Source of the DNA: Grimontia marina | GTDB lineage: Bacteria; Pseudomonadota; Gammaproteobacteria; Enterobacterales; Vibrionaceae | Length of the DNA: 64,000 bases | NCBI RefSeq assembly: GCF_900060185.1 | Contig: NZ_FIZY01000001.1 | Location: 248,001 to 312,000, forward strand | Direction: 5' to 3' | In this document: one piece after another, positions 36,482-43,287 of the stretch | How the letters are laid out: every line of letters begins with the position of its first letter | Numbering within the stretch: position 1 is the stretch's first letter | The notes under the pieces: model-generated | Database searches by the model: none | Told to the model about the DNA's origin: nothing | Seen by the model: the letters and a program-made list of their open reading frames with translations, nothing else | Made by a program: the position numbers and the translations under genes

Positions 36482-36496
36482 GAGTCAAAATGTCCT
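36482..36496. promoter_or_regulatory. degenerate activator palindrome upstream of tupA
   Basis: GAGTCA-AAA-TGTCCT has the right half of the GGGACA-N3-TGTCCY motif found at 43034-43070, including the shared ten-mer CAAAATGTCC. It is about 150 bases upstream of the predicted tupA start site, an enhancer-like distance. Confidence 0.45.
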
Positions 36497-36514
36497 ATGT
36501 ATGATGAAACTCTC

Positions 36515-36687
36515 TAGGGTCTGTTGAACTTTGGTGATGGTTTTTGCAGCAGTTTGTGGGGGTTTTATGCAAGGCAGAGGCTTCGATGTGTAGCTGGCCT
36601 ACATGGGAAGCCGATAACGCCGCAGAAAATCCCCACAAACGCTTAGGGCTAGAATAAAATTCAATCACCAAAGGTCAACAGACCCTA
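36515..36687. mobile_element. MITE-like element with 26-bp terminal inverted repeats
   Basis: The ends begin TAGGGTCTGTTGA and are inverted copies of each other over 26 bases with two mismatches (36515-36540 and 36662-36687). Both ends carry a TA, which fits a TA target duplication. Inside are nested inverted pairs: GTTTGTGGGG/CCCCACAAAC, GGCTTC/GAAGCC and TGTAG/CTACA. There is no coding capacity. It is a non-autonomous element that can fold into one long hairpin. The mobilising transposase is not in the window. Confidence 0.82.
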
Positions 36688-36709
36688 AAACATGAAGGCT
36701 TTAGACTGA

Positions 36710-38089
36710 ATGAAGGACGCATTACAGCAATTCGGTTTCTCCGCGCTGGTCGTTGATGACGAACCTGGCATGCGCGCAATCTTGAATAAAGCGCTGTCAA
36801 AGAAGCTCACTCAGGTGGAAACAGCATCTTCGTTGGAAGAAGCTGAAGCGCTGCGGCAACGTAACTATTTCGATTTGCTGATCGTTGATATTAATCTTCC
36901 CGGGCGATCAGGTATTGATTGGCATGAAGCCTTCACCGATGATGAAAGACGCAGCGACATCATTTTCATGACAGGTTATGCCGAAATGGAAACGGCTATT
37001 AAAGCACTGCGTGCCGGAGCATCAGACTTCATTCTCAAACCCTTCAACCTTGAACAAATGCTGCAATCTGTGCAGCGTTGCCTCGATAAACGCATGATGG
37101 AAAGGCGTAATGTCGCCCTGCAACGTGATGTCGCCCGCTCTTTCCCTGTCGACATTATTGGCGAAGCACCCAAAACCCTCGCTATGCGTGAAATGGTCTC
37201 CCGCCTTGCTCCTTCGCCCGCTGCAGTGTTGATTGAAGGGGAGTCAGGAACTGGTAAAGAGTTAGTGGCTCGTGCTTTGCACTCATTGAGCGGGCGCAGT
37301 GGCCCATTCGTTCCTTTAAACTGTGGTGCTATAGCGCCGGAGCTTTTGGAAAGTGAGCTATTCGGTCATGTTTCCGGTGCCTTTACCGGCGCACGCAAGA
37401 GCAAAGATGGCCTTTTCCGTGTGGCTGACAAAGGTACACTTTTCCTTGATGAAATTGGTGAAATGCCACTGCCGATGCAGGCTTCACTGCTTCGGACTCT
37501 TGAACAAAAGACTATTCGCCCCGTCGGCGCAGAGCGGGAAGTGCAGGTGGATGTACGTATCGTTGCGGCGACTAACCGAAACTTACAGGAAGAAGTGAAC
37601 GCAGGTCGATTCCGCAAAGATCTCTACTACCGCCTGAATGTACTTTCTGTTGAATTACCTCCGCTTAGAGAACGTACTGAAGATATTGGTTTGTTGCTAA
37701 ATCATTTCTCCGAATCACTTTCGCGGGAAATGGGATTGAAACCTGTGGTGTGGTCAGCGGAAGAATTAACCGCAATGCAAGGCTATGAGTGGCCAGGCAA
37801 CATTCGTGAGCTTAAAAATACCGTTGAAAGGGCGGTACTGCTGGGCAAGCCAGATCCCCGACACTGGAGTGACGGAGAATTGCTAAAAGCCACCTCCGGA
37901 GGAGAATCCCAAGTCGTGACTGTCTGCGAGGATGGTTATCCGCAAGAATGGCAATTAAAAGACGTAGAACGCGCGCACATCGAAAAAGTCGTCGATGCTC
38001 ACGAAGGAAATAAATCTGCGGCTGCGCGACAACTTGGTGTGGCACGAAAAACCCTAGAGCGTAAATTTAAAGAGTGGAATGACGATTAA
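36710..38089 (+). CDS. sigma54-dependent response regulator
   Basis: The 459-residue NtrC-type activator has a receiver domain (phospho-acceptor Asp in LLIVDINLPG, acidic pair VVDDEPG, Lys in LKPFN), a central AAA+ domain (Walker A GESGTGKE, the sigma54-contact loop GAFTGA, Walker B GTLFLDEIGEM, arginine finger region RFRKDLYYRLNV) and a C-terminal Fis-type helix-turn-helix (NKSAAARQLGVARKTLERKF). All parts needed for sigma54 activation are intact. It pairs with the kinase gene 18 bases downstream. Four predicted sigma54 promoters nearby are its likely targets. Confidence 0.93.
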   Translation: MKDALQQFGFSALVVDDEPGMRAILNKALSKKLTQVETASSLEEAEALRQRNYFDLLIVDINLPGRSGIDWHEAFTDDERRSDIIFMTGYAEMETAIKALRAGASDFILKPFNLEQMLQSVQRCLDKRMMERRNVALQRDVARSFPVDIIGEAPKTLAMREMVSRLAPSPAAVLIEGESGTGKELVARALHSLSGRSGPFVPLNCGAIAPELLESELFGHVSGAFTGARKSKDGLFRVADKGTLFLDEIGEMPLPMQASLLRTLEQKTIRPVGAEREVQVDVRIVAATNRNLQEEVNAGRFRKDLYYRLNVLSVELPPLRERTEDIGLLLNHFSESLSREMGLKPVVWSAEELTAMQGYEWPGNIRELKNTVERAVLLGKPDPRHWSDGELLKATSGGESQVVTVCEDGYPQEWQLKDVERAHIEKVVDAHEGNKSAAARQLGVARKTLERKFKEWNDD

Positions 38090-38107
38090 CATGGTGGAAC
38101 ATTAAGG

Positions 38108-40144
38108 ATGAATCGTCTCAATAAATGGCGACAGCGTTTTCGTACTATGGTGCGCTACCGCCTCTTGGTGCTGACATCTGTTCCTATCATTATTACTTTA
38201 CTTGCACTGATTGCGCTCACCATGTATTGGACCTTGGCGTACTCCTGGAAAAGCGCGTTAGCGGGCGTGAACGCTGACCTTGCTGTCGCCAGTAACAGTA
38301 TGGAAGTGTTACAGCGTGAACAGCGGCAGCAATTGAACGCTATCGCTGACTCCTATGATTTCCAAACACAAATCGAGCGCGACCCAAAACATATTTTCTC
38401 ATGGGCGCAATCTCGGGCTGATAAATACGGTGTCGATTTTCTTGCTGTGTATCCGGCATCTGAGATAGACAGACTCCCGCAAAGCTTACGAAAACCACTG
38501 ATTGAAGGTCGCGAGCGCACTTTCTTTCAGGTGATGTCGGACATTGAACTGGAAGCGATTACGCCGGACTTGTCTGTACGTGCGGAGATTCCGCTTCTCA
38601 ACGAGCAGGTGATTGAATCCCGAGGTTTGATCAGCCGAAGCTTACTCCCCCTTTTCAACGAGGCAGGCGAGCTAGAGTGGATCATTGATGGCGGCATATT
38701 GCTGAATAACAGTACAGAGCTGGTGGATAGGATCCGCGATTTGGTATTCCCTGATGGTACCTTGCCAGATGCCAGCGTGGGAACCGTCACCCTGTTTATG
38801 GACGACATCCGTGTCAGTACTAATGTCCCGCTTGATTCCGACAACAAGTTTGGCCGTGCTATCGGTACCCGCGTGTCGGATGAAGTGCGAAAGTCAGTGC
38901 TAGAAAATGGCGATGTGTGGGTTAATCGGGCTTATGTTTACGATGCTTGGTACATCTCGGCGTACAAGCCAATCCGAGACTTCAATAACCGGGTGATTGG
39001 CATGCTTTACACGGGCTATCTCGAATGGCCGTTGATCTCTCGTTATCTCACTAATTTGGTGGAATTAGGCTTTGGCATTTTGGCAACTTTGTTTGTCACA
39101 GGGCTTTTGGTGTACCGTGGCGCGAAAGACCTTTTCAGGCCCATTGAGCGCATTCACCGGGTCGTACGTCTGGTGCGCTTTGATCAGGATGTACGCATTG
39201 GCAAGTTGGGGCTAGACCCGCAGCATGAACTCGCGATTCTTGCCCGTCAGTTCGACACTATGCTCGACCAGCTCAAACAGCAAAATGAGGCTATTCGACA
39301 GAATGCTTTGGAGCTGGAAGATAAGGTCAAAGAGCGCACTGCAAGCCTTCACGAAACCACCGAAGAACTCCGCCAGAACATCACCTTGTTAGAGCAAACC
39401 CGAAGCAAGCTGTTGCTAAATGAGAAGCTTGCTGCTCTGGGTGAGCTGACAGCGGGGATTGCCCACGAAATCAATAATCCGACTGCGGTGATCCTTGGCA
39501 ACATTGAGTTGATGGAATATGAGCTGGGCAAAAACGCGACGTTGGTGTCCGAAGAAATGAGTGCGGTCTTGGAGCAGATTGACCGTATTCGCAATATCAC
39601 CCGGAGCTTGCTCCAATACAGCCGCCAGGGTGGGGTGCAGGATGAAATCACCTGGCAGCACGTCAATCCGGTGATTGAAGAGAGTGTCACTTTAGTTCGT
39701 TCGGGAACCAAGAAGTCAGATGTGGAAGTCGTGACAGAGCTCAATGCCAAGTGTTGTGTGGAGATCAACCGCCATCAGTTATTGCAGGTACTGGTGAATC
39801 TGCAGATGAATGGTGTTCATGCCATGAATGACAAAGGGAAGCTGGTGGTGCGTTCCTCTGATTGGTTAGATGAGAGTGGCAATCCCATCGGAGCGACCAT
39901 TTCTGTGCAGGACTTTGGTTGTGGCATTGCCAATGAAAACCTCACCAAAATCTTCGACCCGTTCTTCACCACGCGCCGCTCAGGAACTGGGCTTGGGCTT
40001 GCGGTAACCCACGGCATTGTCAGTGGTTTGGGCGGGGAGATTAAGGTGGAATCCAAGCTTGGCGAAGGCACCACTTTCACGCTTTATCTGCGTGAGAAAA
40101 TCCAGACTGATGATGAAATCACTTCGCTGCAGGTAATGGAGTAA
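38108..40144 (+). CDS. sensor histidine kinase with periplasmic Cache-like domain
   Basis: The 678 residues have a membrane helix near 20-45, a periplasmic sensor of about 270 residues with Cache-like sequence (SAYKPIRDFNNRVIGMLYTGY), a second helix near 318-340, a HAMP region, a coiled coil (LELEDKVKERTASLHETTEELRQ), a HisKA domain (phospho-His in GIAHEINNPTA) and an HATPase domain (N box QVLVNLQMNGVHAM, DFGCGI, GTGLGLAV). It is the partner of the sigma54 activator upstream. The signal is unknown; the controlled genes point to formate, metal oxyanions or a redox cue. Confidence 0.92.
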   Translation: MNRLNKWRQRFRTMVRYRLLVLTSVPIIITLLALIALTMYWTLAYSWKSALAGVNADLAVASNSMEVLQREQRQQLNAIADSYDFQTQIERDPKHIFSWAQSRADKYGVDFLAVYPASEIDRLPQSLRKPLIEGRERTFFQVMSDIELEAITPDLSVRAEIPLLNEQVIESRGLISRSLLPLFNEAGELEWIIDGGILLNNSTELVDRIRDLVFPDGTLPDASVGTVTLFMDDIRVSTNVPLDSDNKFGRAIGTRVSDEVRKSVLENGDVWVNRAYVYDAWYISAYKPIRDFNNRVIGMLYTGYLEWPLISRYLTNLVELGFGILATLFVTGLLVYRGAKDLFRPIERIHRVVRLVRFDQDVRIGKLGLDPQHELAILARQFDTMLDQLKQQNEAIRQNALELEDKVKERTASLHETTEELRQNITLLEQTRSKLLLNEKLAALGELTAGIAHEINNPTAVILGNIELMEYELGKNATLVSEEMSAVLEQIDRIRNITRSLLQYSRQGGVQDEITWQHVNPVIEESVTLVRSGTKKSDVEVVTELNAKCCVEINRHQLLQVLVNLQMNGVHAMNDKGKLVVRSSDWLDESGNPIGATISVQDFGCGIANENLTKIFDPFFTTRRSGTGLGLAVTHGIVSGLGGEIKVESKLGEGTTFTLYLREKIQTDDEITSLQVME

Positions 40145-40162
40145 GGGTAAATATGTGGGCGC

Positions 40163-41062
40163 TTAGCCAGCCGCCCACATTTGCTTGCCAGCATGTTGAA
40201 GGTTGTAACCGCCGAACTGCTCACTTTGTTTGACGATCTCCTCGTCATCCAGATGTTGCATTAGTTGCTGAACCAAAGAGCGGAAATAGATGTTTTTGGG
40301 GATGACCAGTTCAAAGGCCTCATTGGCGATGGGATGAAAAGCGAGGCCAAATTCTCCCGCGGCACTTTGGCTACCAAACCCGATGTCTGCCGCTCCCCGG
40401 GCAATCGCAGACCCTAATTCCCGCTCATTCAGACACACAGTGACCGTATTGAGCATGTCAGTGGTAATACCGTTTCTAAATAGCCATTCTTCCATCGCAC
40501 GAGCACTGCCAGCACCGCCTTGACGACCAGCCCATCGCCATTCTTTTCCTGTGAAATGGTGCGGGTCGTTCAATTGCTCGGCGAGTTCAGGGCGAACAAT
40601 CAGACCTTGTTGGCGCTCGAAAGCATGGAGTAACACCCAGTTTTTGTGTCCGGCATATTGTTGGATAAGTGCAGGGTGACGGAGCTTGGCTTCCTCGGCA
40701 TTTCCCCAGTGAATCGCGCAGATATCGACATGACCTTTTTCCAGCATCGACAAACCCTGTTTGGTGCCTGTGGCGGTGTAGCCAACCAATGCCGTGCTTC
40801 CTAAAGCGTTCGCCATTTTGCTCACAATGTGTTGCAACAAAGGGTCATCAGAGCCTGCAATCAAAAGCCTGTCGCTGAATACACCGTTGTGGCTGGACTC
40901 CAGCAGCCAACGGTCAAGCAAGCTTTTAGGAAACAGCCACTTGCCAGTGACCTTGGTGGCCGGAAGCACACCATCATTAGCCAGGCTGTAGACTTTCTTT
41001 TCGTTCAGATCGAGATACTCTGCAACCTGACGGGCATTCATGAACTCCGGAAAATCACTCAT
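40163..41062 (-). CDS. HTH plus periplasmic-binding-like one-component regulator
   Basis: An N-terminal MerR/excisionase-type helix-turn-helix (MNARQVAEYLDLNEKKVYSLANDGVLPATKVTGKWLFPKSLLDRW) is joined to a type 2 periplasmic-binding-like domain (GSDDPLLQHIVSKM... GRQGGAGSARAMEEWL... GAADIGFGSQSAA) of the kind related to molybdate/tungstate-binding proteins. There is no signal peptide, so it should sense a cytoplasmic ligand. I chose ATG 41062 (MSDFPEF, 299 residues), which overlaps the fdhD stop by 8 bases; a GTG at 41071 is also possible. It is in one operon with fdhD. Confidence 0.83.
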   Translation of the reverse strand: MSDFPEFMNARQVAEYLDLNEKKVYSLANDGVLPATKVTGKWLFPKSLLDRWLLESSHNGVFSDRLLIAGSDDPLLQHIVSKMANALGSTALVGYTATGTKQGLSMLEKGHVDICAIHWGNAEEAKLRHPALIQQYAGHKNWVLLHAFERQQGLIVRPELAEQLNDPHHFTGKEWRWAGRQGGAGSARAMEEWLFRNGITTDMLNTVTVCLNERELGSAIARGAADIGFGSQSAAGEFGLAFHPIANEAFELVIPKNIYFRSLVQQLMQHLDDEEIVKQSEQFGGYNLQHAGKQMWAAG

Positions 41063-41885
41063 TGGATTCACCTTTTACATCGAATTCGATGTTCTTGGCG
41101 CCATTGAACACCTGAAAACGGTGGCCTTTGGCGCGGGCAATCATGGTTATACCAAGCTGTTGGGCAAGGTCATAACCCATCTGGGTCACGCCCGAGCGTG
41201 ATAGCAGCACGGGTATACCCATTTGCGCCACCTTAATCACCATCTCTGACGTCAGGCGACCTGTGGTGTAGAAAATTTTGTCTTCGCCAGTTTCGCCTTT
41301 CAACCACATTTCGCCAGACAAGGTATCTACGGCATTGTGGCGACCAATGTCCTCAACGAAAGAGAGAATTTCTGTGCCTTTGCACACCGCACAACCATGC
41401 ACTGCACCTGCTGCTTTATAAGTGTCGTTGTGATGAGTTAGCGCTTCCAGCAGGCCATACAGGGAAGACTGGGTAATGCGGTGTTCTGGTAGTTTCAGGT
41501 CTTCGAGCTTTTTCATCACGTTGCCAAACATGGTGCCCTGACCGCATCCCGACGTGACGGTTTTCTTGGAGAGCGTCTCGTCAATATCTTTATTTTGCTC
41601 TGCCGTGACCACAGCAGCGGATTGGGTTTCCCAGTCTATGATCACTGAATCTAGCGCGTCAGCATCATTAATCAATTCTTGGTTTTTGAGGTAGCCCAAT
41701 ACCAGCATATCTGGGCGGGCACCCAATGTCATCAGGGTCACGATCTCCTTCCAATTCAGATAAACCGTCAGGGCGCGTTCACAGGCAATCTGCTTGGTCA
41801 TTGGCTCGCCGTATTCGTCGAACACAGTGACATCAATCGTTTGAGGGATGTCGGTCTGGGTTTGGATAATTTTTGGTTGGGTCAT
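41055..41885 (-). CDS. fdhD: formate dehydrogenase sulfurtransferase FdhD
   Basis: FdhD carries sulfur from IscS to the bis-MGD cofactor of formate dehydrogenases, an essential activation step. The 276 residues include the Cys loop TSGCGQGT (the family has CxxC or related cysteines here), AVHGCAVCKG, the motif DIGRHNAVDTLSGEM and the C-terminal LLSRSGVTQMGYDLAQQLGITMIARAKGHRF. It is divergent from the DUF3305 gene, and each has its own predicted sigma54 promoter. Confidence 0.95.
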   Translation of the reverse strand: MTQPKIIQTQTDIPQTIDVTVFDEYGEPMTKQIACERALTVYLNWKEIVTLMTLGARPDMLVLGYLKNQELINDADALDSVIIDWETQSAAVVTAEQNKDIDETLSKKTVTSGCGQGTMFGNVMKKLEDLKLPEHRITQSSLYGLLEALTHHNDTYKAAGAVHGCAVCKGTEILSFVEDIGRHNAVDTLSGEMWLKGETGEDKIFYTTGRLTSEMVIKVAQMGIPVLLSRSGVTQMGYDLAQQLGITMIARAKGHRFQVFNGAKNIEFDVKGESNE

Positions 41886-41953
41886 TTACCCGGCTTCCTT
41901 TTGGGTGTGTTAGAGACACAAAAACTGAATGTCATTGGGGCATCAGTAAAGGT

Positions 41954-41969
41954 AGCAATTCCCGTTCCA
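41954..41969 (-). promoter_or_regulatory. sigma54 promoter of fdhD
   Basis: On the minus strand TGGAACGGGAATTGCT fits TGGCACG-N4-TTGCW with one mismatch. GG and GC are ten bases apart. The predicted start near 41943 leaves a leader of about 58 bases before fdhD. Confidence 0.85.
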
Positions 41970-41992
41970 ATCACGCAGGGTCATCGGGGCTA

Positions 41993-42008
41993 TGGTATGT
42001 GTTTTGCT
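41993..42008 (+). promoter_or_regulatory. sigma54 promoter of the DUF3305-DUF3306 genes
   Basis: TGGTATGTGTTTTGCT has TGG at -24 and TTGC at -12 with ten bases between GG and GC. The predicted start near 42019 is 65 bases before the DUF3305 start codon. It is back-to-back with the fdhD promoter. I saw no clear GGGACA/TGTCCC palindrome nearby, only weak half-sites at 41913 and 41930. Confidence 0.75.
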
Positions 42009-42083
42009 TTATGGGGTTAGAAAACCAGACTTCTCGGAACCATCGGTAGTGATTTTGAAGCCTGGAACCACAAGGAGTGATGT

Positions 42084-42536
42084 GTGACGAAAACGATAAA
42101 AGACCCTCAATATTGGCTAATGCAATTTGACCTTGAAGCAATGGAAGTCGATGTGGGGCGCTGGAAAACCAAGCGTTGGTCTATTGTGAACCTAAACCTG
42201 CCTCATACTGAAGAAGAGTGTTCAGACACCCAGATTTCCCTTCCTTTGGAGCTGTTTAAAGACGAACGAACAGACTATCGATTTAATCTCAGCTCCCGCG
42301 ACCCACACCTCTTTTTCATTTTTGAAGTCGAAGACGATGAGGCTCTCAAACCGCTTCAGGTGACAGCCTCTCAAACTCACGCAGCAAGCTTTATGGACGG
42401 TGACTATCTGGTGCAGTCCATTTCGATGCCACTTGCGGTACAGGCATGGATGGAGGCTTTCATTGGTCGCCACGGAGAGCTTCTCGAAGTACGTAAGAAA
42501 AAGCGCAGAGGCGCGGGGAGGGCAAGTGGCAACTGA
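42084..42536 (+). CDS. DUF3305 protein, formate dehydrogenase accessory
   Basis: The 150 residues (VDVGRWKTKRWSIVNLNLP, SRDPHLFFIFEVED, MPLAVQAWMEAFIGRHGELLEVRKKKR) match DUF3305, a family found almost only beside periplasmic formate dehydrogenase genes; the function is unknown. There is no signal peptide. The start is GTG, backed by AGGAG 6 bases upstream. The end overlaps the DUF3306 gene by 11 bases, so the two are coupled. Confidence 0.87.
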   Translation: MTKTIKDPQYWLMQFDLEAMEVDVGRWKTKRWSIVNLNLPHTEEECSDTQISLPLELFKDERTDYRFNLSSRDPHLFFIFEVEDDEALKPLQVTASQTHAASFMDGDYLVQSISMPLAVQAWMEAFIGRHGELLEVRKKKRRGAGRASGN

Positions 42537-43107
42537 GTCTTTTTTAAATCGTTGGTCAAAGCGCAAGCAAGAGACACAAAGTGAAAACACTGATGAATTA
42601 ACAGAAGAAAACCTTGCTCCAGAAACACCTGAAATGGAGGGAGACGAGCCATCCCTTCAAGACGATTCGTTGGAAGATGAAGCCCCTTCTATGGAAGACG
42701 TAGAGCAACTAAAGGCGGGCGATTCAGCCTCGGTATTCTTGGCGAAAGGCGTTGCGTCAGAAGTGAAAAAAGCCGCCCTGAGAAAGTTATTTCATAGTGA
42801 GGCTTACAATGTGTTGGATGGCATGAATGAATACGACCTTGATTATTCGAATACGCCAAACCTCGCGGCTGACGTTGCTGCTTCTCTAAGAAAATGGACC
42901 AAGGAAAAGCTTGAAGAGGCCACTCAGGATGAACAGGAAAATCTGCCAGAAACCTCAACTGATAAAACGGTTAATGAAGAGAGTCTCAACTCGCTGAAAG
43001 AAAGTGAGACAAAAAGTACCCATGAAGAATTAGGGGACAATTTGTCCTATCCGCCGGGACAAAATGTCCCAAATGAAAGTGTGGATAAGAATTCGGACGG
43101 ATCCTGA
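42526..43107 (+). CDS. DUF3306 protein, formate dehydrogenase accessory
   Basis: The 193 residues start ATESFLNRWSKRK, the DUF3306 signature, followed by a very acidic, probably disordered stretch, a short conserved core (KKAALRKLFHSEAYNVLDGMNEYDLDYSNTPNLA) and a second acidic tail. I chose GTG 42526 because GGAGG precedes it; the frame extends upstream only as a shadow of the DUF3305 gene. The last 25 codons contain the two tandem palindromes at 43034-43070, so coding and regulatory signals overlap here. Confidence 0.86.
   Translation: MATESFLNRWSKRKQETQSENTDELTEENLAPETPEMEGDEPSLQDDSLEDEAPSMEDVEQLKAGDSASVFLAKGVASEVKKAALRKLFHSEAYNVLDGMNEYDLDYSNTPNLAADVAASLRKWTKEKLEEATQDEQENLPETSTDKTVNEESLNSLKESETKSTHEELGDNLSYPPGQNVPNESVDKNSDGS
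43034..43048. promoter_or_regulatory. upstream activator palindrome 1
   Basis: GGGACA-ATT-TGTCCT, an almost perfect dyad centred at 43041, about 125 bases before the predicted sigma54 start site. It lies within the DUF3306 coding region. Confidence 0.75.
43056..43070. promoter_or_regulatory. upstream activator palindrome 2
   Basis: GGGACA-AAA-TGTCCC, a perfect 6-3-6 dyad centred at 43063, exactly 22 bp (two helical turns) from palindrome 1 and about 103 bases before the predicted start site. Two sites on one face of the helix is the usual arrangement for NtrC-type activators. Confidence 0.78.
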
Positions 43108-43138
43108 CTCCGTTTAGGTCATTTTTCTTCCTTCAATT

Positions 43139-43155
43139 CTGGTTCGTTACTTGCT
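43139..43155 (+). promoter_or_regulatory. sigma54 promoter of the formate dehydrogenase operon
   Basis: CTGGTTCGTTACTTGCT fits YTGGCACG-N4-TTGCW with two mismatches, and GG and GC are ten bases apart. The predicted start is near 43166. It is downstream of the tandem palindromes at a normal enhancer distance. Confidence 0.85.
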
Positions 43156-43208
43156 GCAACAGAAGAGTCTTACTTTAAGACGTAGCTAAGCCTCTGTTCA
43201 GTAAAGCT

Positions 43209-43264
43209 AAACGGCGTGATGCCAGCCTTGAAGAACTATCGCATGAAACAGAGTAACGCCGTTT
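43209..43264 (+). other. leader hairpin of the formate dehydrogenase operon
   Basis: AAACGGCGT (43209-43217) and ACGCCGTTT (43256-43264) are perfect inverted 9-base arms, lying between the predicted sigma54 start and the chosen start codon. It may be a protective or regulatory mRNA stem. Confidence 0.4.
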
Positions 43265-43287
43265 GCCGGCTAGGAACGCAGGTGTCT

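Larger units (their letters stand above)
36277..36709. other. 433-bp noncoding stretch between tupA and the response regulator gene
   Basis: It holds, from left to right, the predicted sigma54 promoter of tupA on the minus strand (36349-36364), an AT-rich spacer, a half-conserved activator palindrome (36482-36496) and a 173-bp MITE-like element (36515-36687). No gene is seen. Confidence 0.75.

Noticed and set aside
42400-42525. N-terminal extension of the DUF3306 protein
   Set aside because: It overlaps the DUF3305 gene in another frame; GTG 42526 has GGAGG ahead and the family start ATESFLNRW.
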